From DATASD01 sp035478835 (GTDB lineage Bacteria > Patescibacteriota > Saccharimonadia > Saccharimonadales > UBA4665): 64,000 bases of DNA. The notes below the pieces were generated by a model. The model was not told the origin of the DNA and made no database searches. It saw nothing but the letters and a program-made list of their open reading frames with translations. This document shows, in pieces, positions 42,458 to 50,455 of this stretch. The stretch spans positions 62,001 through 126,000 of the forward strand of contig DATIJH010000009.1 in assembly GCA_035478835.1 (NCBI GenBank), in the 5' to 3' direction. The position numbers were made by a program, and so were the translations under genes. Within the stretch, counting starts at the first letter, position 1. Each line of letters starts with the position of its first letter.

Positions 42458-43261
42458 ATGACACATATGGACACGAATGAATTTGTCATTGACGCGCAAA
42501 ACGTCGCGGCGGGCTACCGGAGTAAAACGATCTGGCAAGGCGCGACGTTTCGCATCCGCCGCGGTGAATTTGTGGGTGTGCTGGGGCCGAACGGTGCCGG
42601 TAAGACGACGCTGTTCCGGCTGTTGCTTGGGCAAATTCGCCCGGCGGGCGGCACGATTCGCTTACTCGAGGACGCGCCGCGCCGCGGCCATCCGCGCGTC
42701 GGCTATGTACCGCAGCGCCGTGCCGTGGACGCCGAAACCATGATTGAGGCGCTGGAATTTGTGCGACTTGGCCTGCGCGGTCATCATTGGGGTCTGTCCA
42801 GCCGCGCCGATCGAGAACGCGCCCAGGCGCTCAAGGCGCTCAAGGCGGTTGACGCGGCAATGCTCGCCCACCGTCCGCTCGGCGTGCTTTCCGGCGGCGA
42901 GCTGCAGCGGGTGTTTTTGGCGCAAGCGCTCGTTGGCGAGCCTGACCTGCTGCTTTTGGATGAGCCGCTTTCGAACCTCGACATCCGCCGCGAAACCAGC
43001 CTGATTAATCTAGTGCACAAAGTGGTGCAAGAGCGCGGCGTCACGGCGCTCTTAATCGCCCACGATCTCAATCCGCTGCTGCCGGTGCTCGACCGCATTA
43101 TGTACATTACAAATGGCAAAGTTGCGACCGGCAAACCAGAAGACGTTATTACGACCGAATTGCTAAGCAAATTGTACGGTGCGCCGGTTGAGGTACTGCG
43201 TGATTCGCACGGCCGCGTGGCTGTGCTTGGTATTGAGGAGGCGGCGCACCCTCATGCTTAG
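42458..43261 (+). CDS. znuC: zinc/manganese ABC transporter ATP-binding protein
   Basis: 267 residues with all ABC motifs: Walker A VLGPNGAGKTT (~40-50), Q-loop YVPQRRAVD, signature LSGGELQRVFLAQAL, Walker B LLLLDEPLSNLD and H-loop IAHDL. The two bases between the previous stop and this ATG, and the 8-bp overlap with the permease, show tight coupling. The second ATG, three codons in, is an alternative start. Confidence 0.93.
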   Translation: MTHMDTNEFVIDAQNVAAGYRSKTIWQGATFRIRRGEFVGVLGPNGAGKTTLFRLLLGQIRPAGGTIRLLEDAPRRGHPRVGYVPQRRAVDAETMIEALEFVRLGLRGHHWGLSSRADRERAQALKALKAVDAAMLAHRPLGVLSGGELQRVFLAQALVGEPDLLLLDEPLSNLDIRRETSLINLVHKVVQERGVTALLIAHDLNPLLPVLDRIMYITNGKVATGKPEDVITTELLSKLYGAPVEVLRDSHGRVAVLGIEEAAHPHA

Positions 43262-44168
43262 TCTGGTTTCTTATTTTGGCGCCGATTTTAGCCTGAATAT
43301 CGTCAGTGATCTGCGCGATATGTGGCAATACGCGTTTATGCAGCATGCCTTCGAGGCGGGCACAATTGTGGCTGTTATTGCCGGTTTGATCGGCTATTTT
43401 GTGGTGCTGCGGCGGGCATCGTTTGCGGCACATGCGCTGTCGCACGTTGGATTTGCCGGTGCCGCGGGCGCGGTGCTGCTCGGCCTCAACCCTTTGGCGG
43501 GATTGTTGGCTTTTACGATGGGCGGCGGTTTGGCGATGGCCGGCCTCGGTCGGCGTGCGGCGGCCCGCGATACGCAGATCGGCACGGTGTTGGCGTTTAT
43601 GCTCGGCCTCGGCGTGCTGTTTATTAGCTTGTACAAGGGGTATGCGACGCAGGCGTACTCGCTGTTGTTTGGGCAGATTTTGGGCATTAACAGCGCTGAT
43701 GTATTGGTGACGCTGATTGTAGGCATAGTGATTTTGCTGGCGATGGCGGTGCTGTACCGGCCGCTGCTGTTCGCCTCGCTTGACGAAGAAGTCGCCGAGG
43801 CTAAGGGCGTGCCGGTGCGCACGCTGGGCGTGGTCTTTTTGCTGCTGGTGGCGGTAGCGACCTCGATTGCCGTGCAGGTAGTGGGTGTGCTGCTGATTTT
43901 TGCTTTGATGGTAACGCCGTCGGCCGCTGCTGAGCGTCTGGCGCGCCGCCCGGCTCAAGGCATTGCGATTGCGGTGGGCGTAGCGCTCGTTACAACCTGG
44001 TTCGGTCTGTTCATCGCTTATTATGTGCCGTATCCGGTGAGCTTTTTTATCACCAGCGCCAGCTTTGTAATCTACCTATTTGCCCGTGCCGCCGGTTTTA
44101 CTAGAGGTGCTCTGCGCCGGCAAACGGATCGTAGCCAAGCATCCCCTTCGCATGAGCAAGAAGGATAA
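43254..44168 (+). CDS. znuB: zinc/manganese ABC transporter permease
   Basis: 304 residues, ABC-3 family, with eight to nine TM segments. Conserved stretches: QHAFEAGTIVAVIAGLIGYFVVLRRASFAAHALSHVGFAGAA near the N-terminus, LLFGQILGINSADV, LDEEVAEAKGVPVRTLGVVFLLLVAVATSIAVQVVGVLLIFALMVTPSAAA, the coupling-helix segment. A poorly conserved charged tail of about 20 residues overlaps the 3' end of the convergent gene by 68 bp. ATG 43254 is preceded by GAGGAGG at a long spacing. Confidence 0.92.
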   Translation: MLSLVSYFGADFSLNIVSDLRDMWQYAFMQHAFEAGTIVAVIAGLIGYFVVLRRASFAAHALSHVGFAGAAGAVLLGLNPLAGLLAFTMGGGLAMAGLGRRAAARDTQIGTVLAFMLGLGVLFISLYKGYATQAYSLLFGQILGINSADVLVTLIVGIVILLAMAVLYRPLLFASLDEEVAEAKGVPVRTLGVVFLLLVAVATSIAVQVVGVLLIFALMVTPSAAAERLARRPAQGIAIAVGVALVTTWFGLFIAYYVPYPVSFFITSASFVIYLFARAAGFTRGALRRQTDRSQASPSHEQEG

Positions 44169-44706
44169 GTCCTAGCTCGTCCTCAATGCCGTGTTGCTGC
44201 TGTAACTCTTCTGCGGCGCCTCGCACAGTCTTTGGCGGCAGTTTATGGCGCATTGCGGCCGCGCCAATTGCCACACCATCCATCAGTGCTTCGACGGCGA
44301 TGACCGTTTCAAGGCCGAAACCTTCTGGCTCTCGTGCTCGTACGTCGAGTATTCCTATTTCGATACTGTGATGCACCGCCGGCCCAAAAACGCCGTGCGA
44401 ATCGTGCACCTGGAATAGTCTACACACGGCCGATTCCTGTCGTCCTAGCTGCCTTGGATGCATGCCAAATGTATCAGCGACCGTTTGGCTGGCAACGCCC
44501 AGAGCGCGTAGGGCGAGCAAGTTCGTTTCGATGTTCGATAGCGGCCGGCCAGGGGCGCGCTCCGGCCGCGTGATTACCGTCGTGCCGAAGCATTCCATTT
44601 GCGTAATCATTCCCTCCTGCCAGTCGTTGCCGCCGTCAAAAAGTAATGAAGCGGGCAACGGCAAATGAGGGCTTAATGCACGTAATTTGTCTGGGTGTAG
44701 CGGCAT
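44101..44706 (-). CDS. hypothetical protein with a possible HTH segment, 201 aa
   Basis: No family is recognised. Residues about 58-95 (NIETNLLALRALGVASQTVADTFGMHPRQLGRQESAV) fit a helix-turn-helix of the LuxR/sigma-4 kind, which would make it a DNA-binding regulator. The C-terminal half (EIGILDVRAREPEGFG, then Ala-rich helices) may be a dimerisation or sensor part. AAGGAG lies eight bases before ATG 44706. The 3' end overlaps the convergent permease gene, which places a possible regulator next to the metal importer. Confidence 0.55.
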   Translation of the reverse strand: MPLHPDKLRALSPHLPLPASLLFDGGNDWQEGMITQMECFGTTVITRPERAPGRPLSNIETNLLALRALGVASQTVADTFGMHPRQLGRQESAVCRLFQVHDSHGVFGPAVHHSIEIGILDVRAREPEGFGLETVIAVEALMDGVAIGAAAMRHKLPPKTVRGAAEELQQQHGIEDELGLILLAHAKGMLGYDPFAGAEHL

Positions 44707-44743
44707 GGAACTCCTTGTTTATATTGTTGGACGGGGTCGCTCG

Positions 44744-45196
44744 TTAGTTCTTAGTGTGCGAGCCAAATGTTTCCTCGATGATGGCTGGCAGCTTGCTGGT
44801 GTAATCGGCGGAACGAATCCAGGCGGGCTTGATTTTATAGAGGCGGACGCGTGGGTCGCGCAGGAATCGCTCGGTGCATGGCGTATCTTTGGCAAGGAAT
44901 AATTTGATGTACATTTCGGTGTCGCGCGGCAGCACCGGGCGAGCGCTGCCCTCGTACTGTATGGTGCGGAATTGTGCCGTGCCCTGCCCGATCACGAGCG
45001 CGACGTGCGGATTTTGTCGCAAGTTGCGCCACTTGCGGGTGTGCGCGAATGTGGCAAAGATGATCTCGAGCTCATCGGTCTCGGCAAAAGCTATGAGTGA
45101 AGCCTCGGGCTGCATTGTAGCCGGGTCGACAGTTGTGATCACTGCCATCGGCTGACTTTTTAAAAAGTCCAGGAGGCTGGTTTTGTCCGGCGTCAT
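44744..45196 (-). CDS. pyridoxamine 5'-phosphate oxidase-like (PNPOx fold) protein
   Basis: 150 residues forming a split-barrel flavin-binding fold: LLDFLKSQPMAVITTVDPATMQPEASLIAFAETDELEIIFATFAHTRKWRNLRQNPHVALVIG, then YEGSARPV and a C-terminal YKIKPAWIRSADY. Residues THTRKWRN and NPHVALVIG are typical FMN/heme-binding positions. It is probably a small flavin or F420-type oxidoreductase; the substrate is unknown. Its ATG follows the kinase-like gene's TAA with no gap, so it is the second gene of that operon. Confidence 0.82.
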   Translation of the reverse strand: MTPDKTSLLDFLKSQPMAVITTVDPATMQPEASLIAFAETDELEIIFATFAHTRKWRNLRQNPHVALVIGQGTAQFRTIQYEGSARPVLPRDTEMYIKLFLAKDTPCTERFLRDPRVRLYKIKPAWIRSADYTSKLPAIIEETFGSHTKN

Positions 45197-45847
45197 TTAC
45201 TGTAGTTCCTGCAGGCGGCGCCGGATGGCCGCGACAACGCCATCATAATCGAATAAGTTATCGTCGGTGAGCACGGCGTCCAGTGCGTGCGAGGCGCGGA
45301 ACCGATTAATGTGCACGGCGTGATCCTCGAACAATTTCATGAGGCGCGGCACGCCAACGGTTTGCTTGTCGCCGCGCTTTGTAAGCAGCTCGATCCGTTT
45401 TTCTTCGGATACGTCAAAGGCGACAGTAAAAATCGGATAGCCTTGCTTTCCAAATACGGGCAGGATGCGGTCGTAATACCAGTCTATGACGCCGTCGCGC
45501 ACAACCAGTCCGTTCGGTGTGACTGCCGGCAGCCGGGCATATAAATTCATAGTGTATTGCCAGGTGAGCCGGTTGAGCTCGTCGCGCCCGAGATCCGGAT
45601 TATACGCAAGCAGGCAAGTTTTCACCTGATCATTTTCGAGGACGAGTGCTTTTAAGTCACGCTTGAGGCGCTGTGCCAGGCTGGATTTGCCCACGCCGTT
45701 GGCGGCCGAAAACACTACCAGCAGCTTGGGGTTTTGCACCTGCAAATTTTCGAGCTGCTGCAAAAAGTGCTTGTCTAAGTAGGCTTTGATGTCGGCAGGC
45801 AGGTCGTCCGCGTTGTCATTACGATAATGTGGCGAGAGCTTTTCCAT
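45197..45847 (-). CDS. P-loop nucleoside/aminoglycoside-type kinase, 216 aa
   Basis: The Walker A motif is VVFSAANGVGKSSLAQRLKR (about residues 43-62). VLENDQVKTCLL follows as the substrate-loop aspartate, then LVVRDGVIDWYYDRI (Walker B-like), VAFDVSEEKRIELLTKRG with a lid arginine cluster, and VLTDDNLFDYD. This is the general plan of small-molecule kinases of the AAA_33/zeta-toxin/shikimate kinase group. No antitoxin partner is adjacent, so a toxin role is not favoured. TATAAT lies eight bases before the ATG, with an AAAGGG between. Confidence 0.72.
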   Translation of the reverse strand: MEKLSPHYRNDNADDLPADIKAYLDKHFLQQLENLQVQNPKLLVVFSAANGVGKSSLAQRLKRDLKALVLENDQVKTCLLAYNPDLGRDELNRLTWQYTMNLYARLPAVTPNGLVVRDGVIDWYYDRILPVFGKQGYPIFTVAFDVSEEKRIELLTKRGDKQTVGVPRLMKLFEDHAVHINRFRASHALDAVLTDDNLFDYDGVVAAIRRRLQELQ

Positions 45848-45873
45848 TTCCCTTTATTATAGCGTGTTTAGTT

Positions 45874-46716
45874 TTAGAGCTCGACGTAATGGGCGAGGTA
45901 GCTGCCTTTGTCGATCGCGTCGACCATCCGGACGGATGCCTTTAGTTGCCAGCTTGCGGTGGCTTGATCGGCGGCAAAGCTACTACGGAATTTATCTAGC
46001 AGTGCGTCGGGCCTCCAGTTTATAAGTTGGTCTGGATCCTGCGGATTCTGGCGCATGCCGTTCCGTATGAGTGCCCATTTGGCGCTGGTCATACCCTGGA
46101 GGTGACGGACCTCGTGTTGAGCGATAACGGCCGGATAGTCGTGAAGCTCCATTTCAAGCCATTTGGGTTTACGTGGGTTTGTTACGTCCCAGCCAGTGAG
46201 TAGCACATCATTGAAATCCTCAATAGTGGACCACAGATCTAAACTGCTACTGACGCAACCGTGCGGCACTGTTTTTGATTTGTATTCATTCCGTCCGTCT
46301 TTGTTGGTTACGGCAAGTGGTTTAATCGTTGGATTGGCCAGGAAGGTCATATCTAAGTCCCTGCTCGTGTTAGCCTTTCGGTTGAGTGCCAAGCCGGCAA
46401 TGCTTGCCGAAATTTTGATTTGGTTGGCGGATAGGCCGTTTACTCTGCCACCTGTGCGCTCTTGCTCCAAGTCAATAGCCGCCCTAAGACCGTCGACAGT
46501 GTGGTGTACATCCCGCGACGTAAGGTTGTCTTCGGGGATATACGGCATCGGTGTTTGTAAAATGTCGTCGTGCGGCGCAGCGTATCCGTTCGCCTGTGTT
46601 TGGAGGTAAGTCTCCAGGCTTTCGGCGGCCAGTGGCTGAAAGCCTGGCGGCAACGCGATGCCAGACCGAGTCTGCGCCCACTCAATATCGGGGTAAAGTT
46701 GTTCGGCATATCCCAT
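45874..46716 (-). CDS. divergent peptide-deformylase-like protein, 280 aa
   Basis: Three deformylase motifs appear in order. NGLSANQIKISA matches motif 1 (GxGLAAxQ). VPHGCVSSS matches motif 2 (EGCxS, metal-binding Cys). VIAQHEVRHLQGM matches motif 3 (QHExDHLxG, two His ligands and catalytic Glu). The protein is about 100 residues longer than a normal deformylase, with an N-terminal extension and a C-terminal helical tail, and Glu before the Cys is replaced by His. Either a divergent deformylase or a related metallohydrolase. Promoter TATAAT is at 46739-46744; AAAGGA precedes the ATG. Confidence 0.7.
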   Translation of the reverse strand: MGYAEQLYPDIEWAQTRSGIALPPGFQPLAAESLETYLQTQANGYAAPHDDILQTPMPYIPEDNLTSRDVHHTVDGLRAAIDLEQERTGGRVNGLSANQIKISASIAGLALNRKANTSRDLDMTFLANPTIKPLAVTNKDGRNEYKSKTVPHGCVSSSLDLWSTIEDFNDVLLTGWDVTNPRKPKWLEMELHDYPAVIAQHEVRHLQGMTSAKWALIRNGMRQNPQDPDQLINWRPDALLDKFRSSFAADQATASWQLKASVRMVDAIDKGSYLAHYVEL

Positions 46717-46818
46717 AGTTGCTTCCTTTAACCGGGATATTATACTATGGTTTGATTGTACAGCAAGCCGTCAAGATGTAAGACACCCCGAAGTGTACTC
46801 TGTTATACTGCTAATATT

Positions 46819-47361
46819 ATGAAAATTATCGAATCAGCCAAGCGCCACCCGTACAGGACCGGAACCGCAACTGCTCTAGTGCTCGGCCTTGTCGCCGCTG
46901 AAATTGTAGGCTACACTCAAAATTCAAACTACGATGTGCCGGAAGATGCGTGCATTTCTCCGCCAGCGATGAGCAAAATATATGTTGAGCCGGATACGAA
47001 CACGGTCTTCCAAACCTACACTGGCTTATTCACTACCGGCGTTGTGGCGCGCGGAACCGTACCCAAAGGCGCGTATGGTATCCAGGCAAGCTTTAAAAGT
47101 CCGGAAGCCGATGCGGCCGAGTGGGACAAAAATGCCAGCGGCATGATAGAAGCAAACGACGTGGGCGGTTTTGCGCTTAAAATGGCGATTGGTAGCGGTG
47201 AGGTGCAATTTGGCGTACGAACGATTGCTCCGGCAGGCTCAGCACTTTGCCATGAGGCGCCAGTCACCACCTATGAACACCTCGACCGGGGATCTTACTT
47301 TAGTACTCACGAGCAGCTTCCTTGGCGTAATCCGGTCGCCGATGTTACGAATCTGTTTTAG
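46819..47361 (+). CDS. hypothetical membrane-anchored exported protein, 180 aa
   Basis: Basic N-terminus (MKIIESAKRHPYRTG), one TM or signal anchor (TATALVLGLVAAEIVGY), then an extracytoplasmic domain of about 150 residues with two cysteines (DACISPPAM and ALCHEAPV) that could form a disulfide. Beta-strand-rich: VFQTYTGLFTTGVVARGTVPKG. No family is recognised. TATACT lies nine bases before the ATG, a short leader without a Shine-Dalgarno sequence. Confidence 0.65.
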   Translation: MKIIESAKRHPYRTGTATALVLGLVAAEIVGYTQNSNYDVPEDACISPPAMSKIYVEPDTNTVFQTYTGLFTTGVVARGTVPKGAYGIQASFKSPEADAAEWDKNASGMIEANDVGGFALKMAIGSGEVQFGVRTIAPAGSALCHEAPVTTYEHLDRGSYFSTHEQLPWRNPVADVTNLF

Positions 47362-47377
47362 GTTTTTTAAGCTGTGA

Positions 47378-48412
47378 TTATTGGTGGCCTTGCCGGTGGC
47401 GCACGATGGCATCGGCTACGGCACTCCGCACCGCTGGCACGAACGCACGGGTTGCGGCGGTAACACCGACGCGCGTGATAACTTCGCCGAGCTGCATGAG
47501 CCCAAAACCGCCGGTAGCGGTGTCGATCACTTCGCGCCCTAGTGGCGCCCACTCGCGTTCTCTGGCTTTGTCTAGCAACTCGCGGAACGGAGCTGTGGCT
47601 TGCTGGCTGAGCTCGGTGCCTAATCCGGTGACTGAGGTCGCGGCTCCGGCTCTGCCCTTTTCATCTTCGGTGATCTTGGCTTTAAACGTCGCGCGGGCCT
47701 CGATGAACGGTCTGTTGCCTTTTGGCCGCTGGACGTCCTGTGATAGTCCCCGGGCGGCAAGCTCGCTGCGCATTGCTTGGCCCACAATGCCGAGCTGCCC
47801 GGTCACCGGAAGCGACTCCTCGATCCTTGTACTAATTCCGTAGTGATGCAGCTCAAACCATTCACGCAACTCGTCGGGCGCTTCTCTCAATACACCGCTC
47901 TGATCGATGGTTTGGGCTGTGCCGTTGAGTACGCGCAGGTTCTGTTTTTGATCTTTATACTGCCGATTGAAGAGTATTTGGCCAACGCGGCCGCCAGTAG
48001 AAATATCTGCATACGAGAGGTTTTTGGCTGTTAAAAAGTGTGTGCCGTCGGGATCGAGCTCTGGCATATTGGGGTCGCTGATGCCGGCAAGCAGCCGCCT
48101 GTAGAAACTTTTGAACTCGTCACGGCCCTCTTTATGGTCAAACTCGATATGGGCCGTAAAGTAACCCGGCGCTGTATCTTCCGACGCGCTAATGTCTGCT
48201 GCGGCAATGGTGCTCGTGAGTTGGTCGAAAGCGTCCCATGGCCGTTCGATGGCGCTTGCGCCGACGCGCTCTTCAAGATACGTCAATACGTGACGATGCT
48301 CGAGGTTGCGCCCAACGACGTGGAGGTTGTGGCGCGTGACCGCTTCGGTGAGGCGGTCGCCAAACGATAATTCTAAAGCACTCGGAACTATAGTGACTTG
48401 CTCTGCACTCAC
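47378..48412 (-). CDS. hypothetical protein, 344 aa
   Basis: No recognised domain. The first 230 residues are soluble and mixed alpha/beta (TVAPGYFTAHIEFDHKEG-type strands). The last 80 are Ala/Thr/Val-rich with weak amphipathic helices (GGFGLMQLGEVITRVGVTAATRAF) ending in a basic VRHRQGHQ. Start is GTG 48412 with AGGAG seven bases upstream and TATAAT at about 48434-48439, giving a normal leader. Monocistronic. Confidence 0.7.
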   Translation of the reverse strand: MSAEQVTIVPSALELSFGDRLTEAVTRHNLHVVGRNLEHRHVLTYLEERVGASAIERPWDAFDQLTSTIAAADISASEDTAPGYFTAHIEFDHKEGRDEFKSFYRRLLAGISDPNMPELDPDGTHFLTAKNLSYADISTGGRVGQILFNRQYKDQKQNLRVLNGTAQTIDQSGVLREAPDELREWFELHHYGISTRIEESLPVTGQLGIVGQAMRSELAARGLSQDVQRPKGNRPFIEARATFKAKITEDEKGRAGAATSVTGLGTELSQQATAPFRELLDKAREREWAPLGREVIDTATGGFGLMQLGEVITRVGVTAATRAFVPAVRSAVADAIVRHRQGHQ

Positions 48413-48474
48413 AAAACGCTCCTATTTACTGGGAGATTATAGCATAAAATGTTACTTTTAGCAATGTTTCAAAA

Positions 48475-48492
48475 CTGTTTCTTTGGAAACAG
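48475..48492 (-). terminator. hairpin downstream of the VOC-family gene
   Basis: CTGTTTC and GAAACAG form a perfect 7-bp stem around TTTG; on the minus strand it is followed by TTTTG. A separate 14-bp perfect palindrome, TTTTGCCGGCAAAA, lies at 48501-48514. Together they probably end the 48580-49041 transcript. Confidence 0.5.
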
Positions 48493-48579
48493 AATCTTAC
48501 TTTTGCCGGCAAAACAAAACCACTACTCACCAGTTTGCGGTTGATAGGCGCGTAAAGTTTAGCGACCAGCTGCCTAAGG

Positions 48580-49041
48580 TCAAAGATCGGCAATAACGAT
48601 TTTCTTCATCTCCATCATGTGCTTGAAGGCGTCCGGGCGCTGCATGAGTTCGCCCATGTCGGCCGGCACGATTTGCCAGCTCAGGCCAAAGCGGTCTTTG
48701 CACCAGCCGCATTGCTCGGATTCGGGTACGCTCGAAAGCTTTTCCCAGTAATAATCGATTTCTTCCTGATCTTTGCAGGAAACGGCGAACGAGACGGCCT
48801 CGTTAAACTTGAATTCCGGCCCGGCGTTGATGGCTACAAAGCGCGTGCCGTTCAGCTCAAACTCGATCGTCAGTACTTTGCCAGCCATGTTTTGCTGGAA
48901 GTCGGCCAGGCCTTCCTCGGCGCTGTTCGGATAGTGCTCGGTGCTGGTAATCTTGCTGTTTGGAAAAACCGAAACGTAATAGTTGACGGCTTCCTCGGCG
49001 TTGCCGTCGAACCACAAGTTTGGTGTAATTGTCTGCTGCAT
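48580..49041 (-). CDS. VOC-family protein (PhnB/3-demethylubiquinone methyltransferase-like)
   Basis: 153 residues with one glyoxalase/bleomycin-resistance fold. ITPNLWFDGNAEEAVNYYVSVFPNSKI is the characteristic opening. FELNGTRFVAINAGPEFKFNEAVSFAVSC, EIDYYWEKLS, CGWCKDRFGLSWQIVP and DAFKHMMEMKKI follow. The usual metal ligands are partly absent, as in the PhnB subgroup. Function unknown. RBS GGGGGA-type sequence precedes ATG 49041. Confidence 0.88.
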   Translation of the reverse strand: MQQTITPNLWFDGNAEEAVNYYVSVFPNSKITSTEHYPNSAEEGLADFQQNMAGKVLTIEFELNGTRFVAINAGPEFKFNEAVSFAVSCKDQEEIDYYWEKLSSVPESEQCGWCKDRFGLSWQIVPADMGELMQRPDAFKHMMEMKKIVIADL

Positions 49042-49093
49042 AGTTCCCCCTTATTCAAAACCTAGTATATATGATGCGCGAGCGGAACTGTAG

Positions 49094-49672
49094 CTAACCC
49101 TTGTCGCGCATGGAACGGTTCATTATATATGCGCCTGCCAGGATGGCCGCGATTCCGGCGCCGATCCCGGCCCAAGCTGCGGCCGGCAGTTTATGAGCTA
49201 CTGCCGGATTCGGCGCAACGTTCACCGTATATGCGACCGCAAACGGCTGAAACGCGTCCGGCGTTTTCGGCGCTCCGGTTGCGCGGAGCGTGTATGCGCC
49301 CGGCTTCGCAAAAGTATATCGGTTTTCGCTGGTGTCGGCGCTTGTGACCGCAAGCGCTGTGGTGGCGAGGACCTGGTTGTTTTGCATAATCGTCACCTTG
49401 CAGTCGCACTTTGGCAAAGCGAAAGCGCCGGTTTTATCCTCGAACGAGAGCCGGTATGTAGTTGGCGTGTTGGTTACGGGGTGGTCGCTCGGCTCGATGT
49501 GCAGCTCTACACTTATGTTGCCGTCGGATTTAAACACATGCGCGCTCGCCACCCCCGGCGCGCTCACCGCCATTACGAGTGCAGCACAAGCCCCGCCAGC
49601 CCAAAGTAATGTTCGTGTGTAAGGTTTCTGTTGGCTGAGCCCCTGGCGCCGTCGGAGCAAGAATCGTATCAT
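49094..49672 (-). CDS. exported protein with mature N-terminal His and C-terminal TM, 192 aa
   Basis: A signal peptide (TLLWAGGACAALVMAVSAPGVASA) is predicted to be cut before HVFKSDGNISVELHIEPSDHP. An N-terminal His on the mature chain is typical of CopC/YcnI/PcoC copper-handling proteins. An Ig-like body (TTYRLSFEDKTGAF, CDCKVTIMQNNQVL) with a CxC follows, then a C-terminal TM (WAGIGAGIAAILAGAYIMN) and a basic end. Copper binding is inference only. ATG 49672, seven bases after TATGAT, is preferred to the ATG four codons earlier. Confidence 0.68.
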   Translation of the reverse strand: MIRFLLRRRQGLSQQKPYTRTLLWAGGACAALVMAVSAPGVASAHVFKSDGNISVELHIEPSDHPVTNTPTTYRLSFEDKTGAFALPKCDCKVTIMQNNQVLATTALAVTSADTSENRYTFAKPGAYTLRATGAPKTPDAFQPFAVAYTVNVAPNPAVAHKLPAAAWAGIGAGIAAILAGAYIMNRSMRDKG

Positions 49673-49721
49673 TACTAATATCATAACAAATTCTTTGCAA
49701 CCAGCCGCCAGAACGCTACAA

Positions 49722-49727
49722 TAAAAT
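49722..49727 (+). promoter_or_regulatory. -10 element for leaderless DUF998-type gene
   Basis: TAAAAT, TATCCT, then ATG at 49734. An overlapping TACAAT lies at 49718-49723. Confidence 0.5.
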
Positions 49728-49733
49728 TATCCT

Positions 49734-50453
49734 ATGAAGGTGCTATTTCGCAGGACAAAGATCTTTACCGACCGGTATCCATTGATCGGACCGGCAGTGT
49801 GGATTTTGTCGCTGGAATATTTTATTGCCCAAGCGGTTGTAGCGGCGGCCTGGCGCAATCCTGGCTATAGCTGGACGCGCAACACGATCAGCGACCTCGG
49901 CAATAGTGTTTGCGGCGTGTTCGACGGGCGCAGCGTGTGCTCGCCGTTTCATATTGCTATGAATGTTTCGATTTTTGCGCTGGGCGTACTCATGGCTAGC
50001 GGTTCGTTTTTGATTTACCAGGAATTTTGCGAGAACCGCGGTACGTTTGCGGGCTTTGGGCTGATGGCGCTTGGCGGCATTGGCGGCATGATCGTAGGAC
50101 TGGTGCCAGAGAACACCAACGGCTATTGGCACCTCGGCGGCGCACTTCTGCCGTTTTTGCTCGGCAATGTAGGCTTGGTCATTTTAAGCTTCGCACTGTA
50201 TAAAATCCGGTTTGGCATGCGGTTTTATACGTTTATGTCCGGCATTGTGTCCCTGACGGCGCTGATCTTTTTTGCGGCGCACTCGTACGGCCCACTCGGC
50301 AAGGGCGGCGTTGAGCGCATCGTGGCCTATCCGCAAACGATCTGGCTGATCACCTTCGGCTTTTACATGACGCACGATCACGTCCGCTATTTGCGCACGG
50401 TGCTTCGCAAACTCAAAAAGCGAGCCGAGCGCATCCAAAAACGGATAATTTAG
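49734..50453 (+). CDS. DUF998-family membrane protein, 239 aa
   Basis: Six TM segments: GPAVWILSLEYFIAQAVVAAAW, HIAMNVSIFALGVLMASGSFLIY, FGLMALGGIGGMIVGLVP, LGGALLPFLLGNVGLVILSF, FMSGIVSLTALIFFAA and one near the end. The first loop has YSWTRNTISDLGNSVCG and VCSPFHIAMN, conserved in the DUF998 family of unknown function. The basic C-terminus (RKLKKRAERIQKR) faces the cytosol. Leaderless by the promoter spacing. Confidence 0.82.
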   Translation: MKVLFRRTKIFTDRYPLIGPAVWILSLEYFIAQAVVAAAWRNPGYSWTRNTISDLGNSVCGVFDGRSVCSPFHIAMNVSIFALGVLMASGSFLIYQEFCENRGTFAGFGLMALGGIGGMIVGLVPENTNGYWHLGGALLPFLLGNVGLVILSFALYKIRFGMRFYTFMSGIVSLTALIFFAAHSYGPLGKGGVERIVAYPQTIWLITFGFYMTHDHVRYLRTVLRKLKKRAERIQKRII

Positions 50454-50455
50454 TT

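Noticed and set aside
45197..45847. Zeta-type toxin
   Set aside because: The P-loop fold fits, but there is no adjacent epsilon-like antitoxin and the partner gene is a flavin-fold protein.
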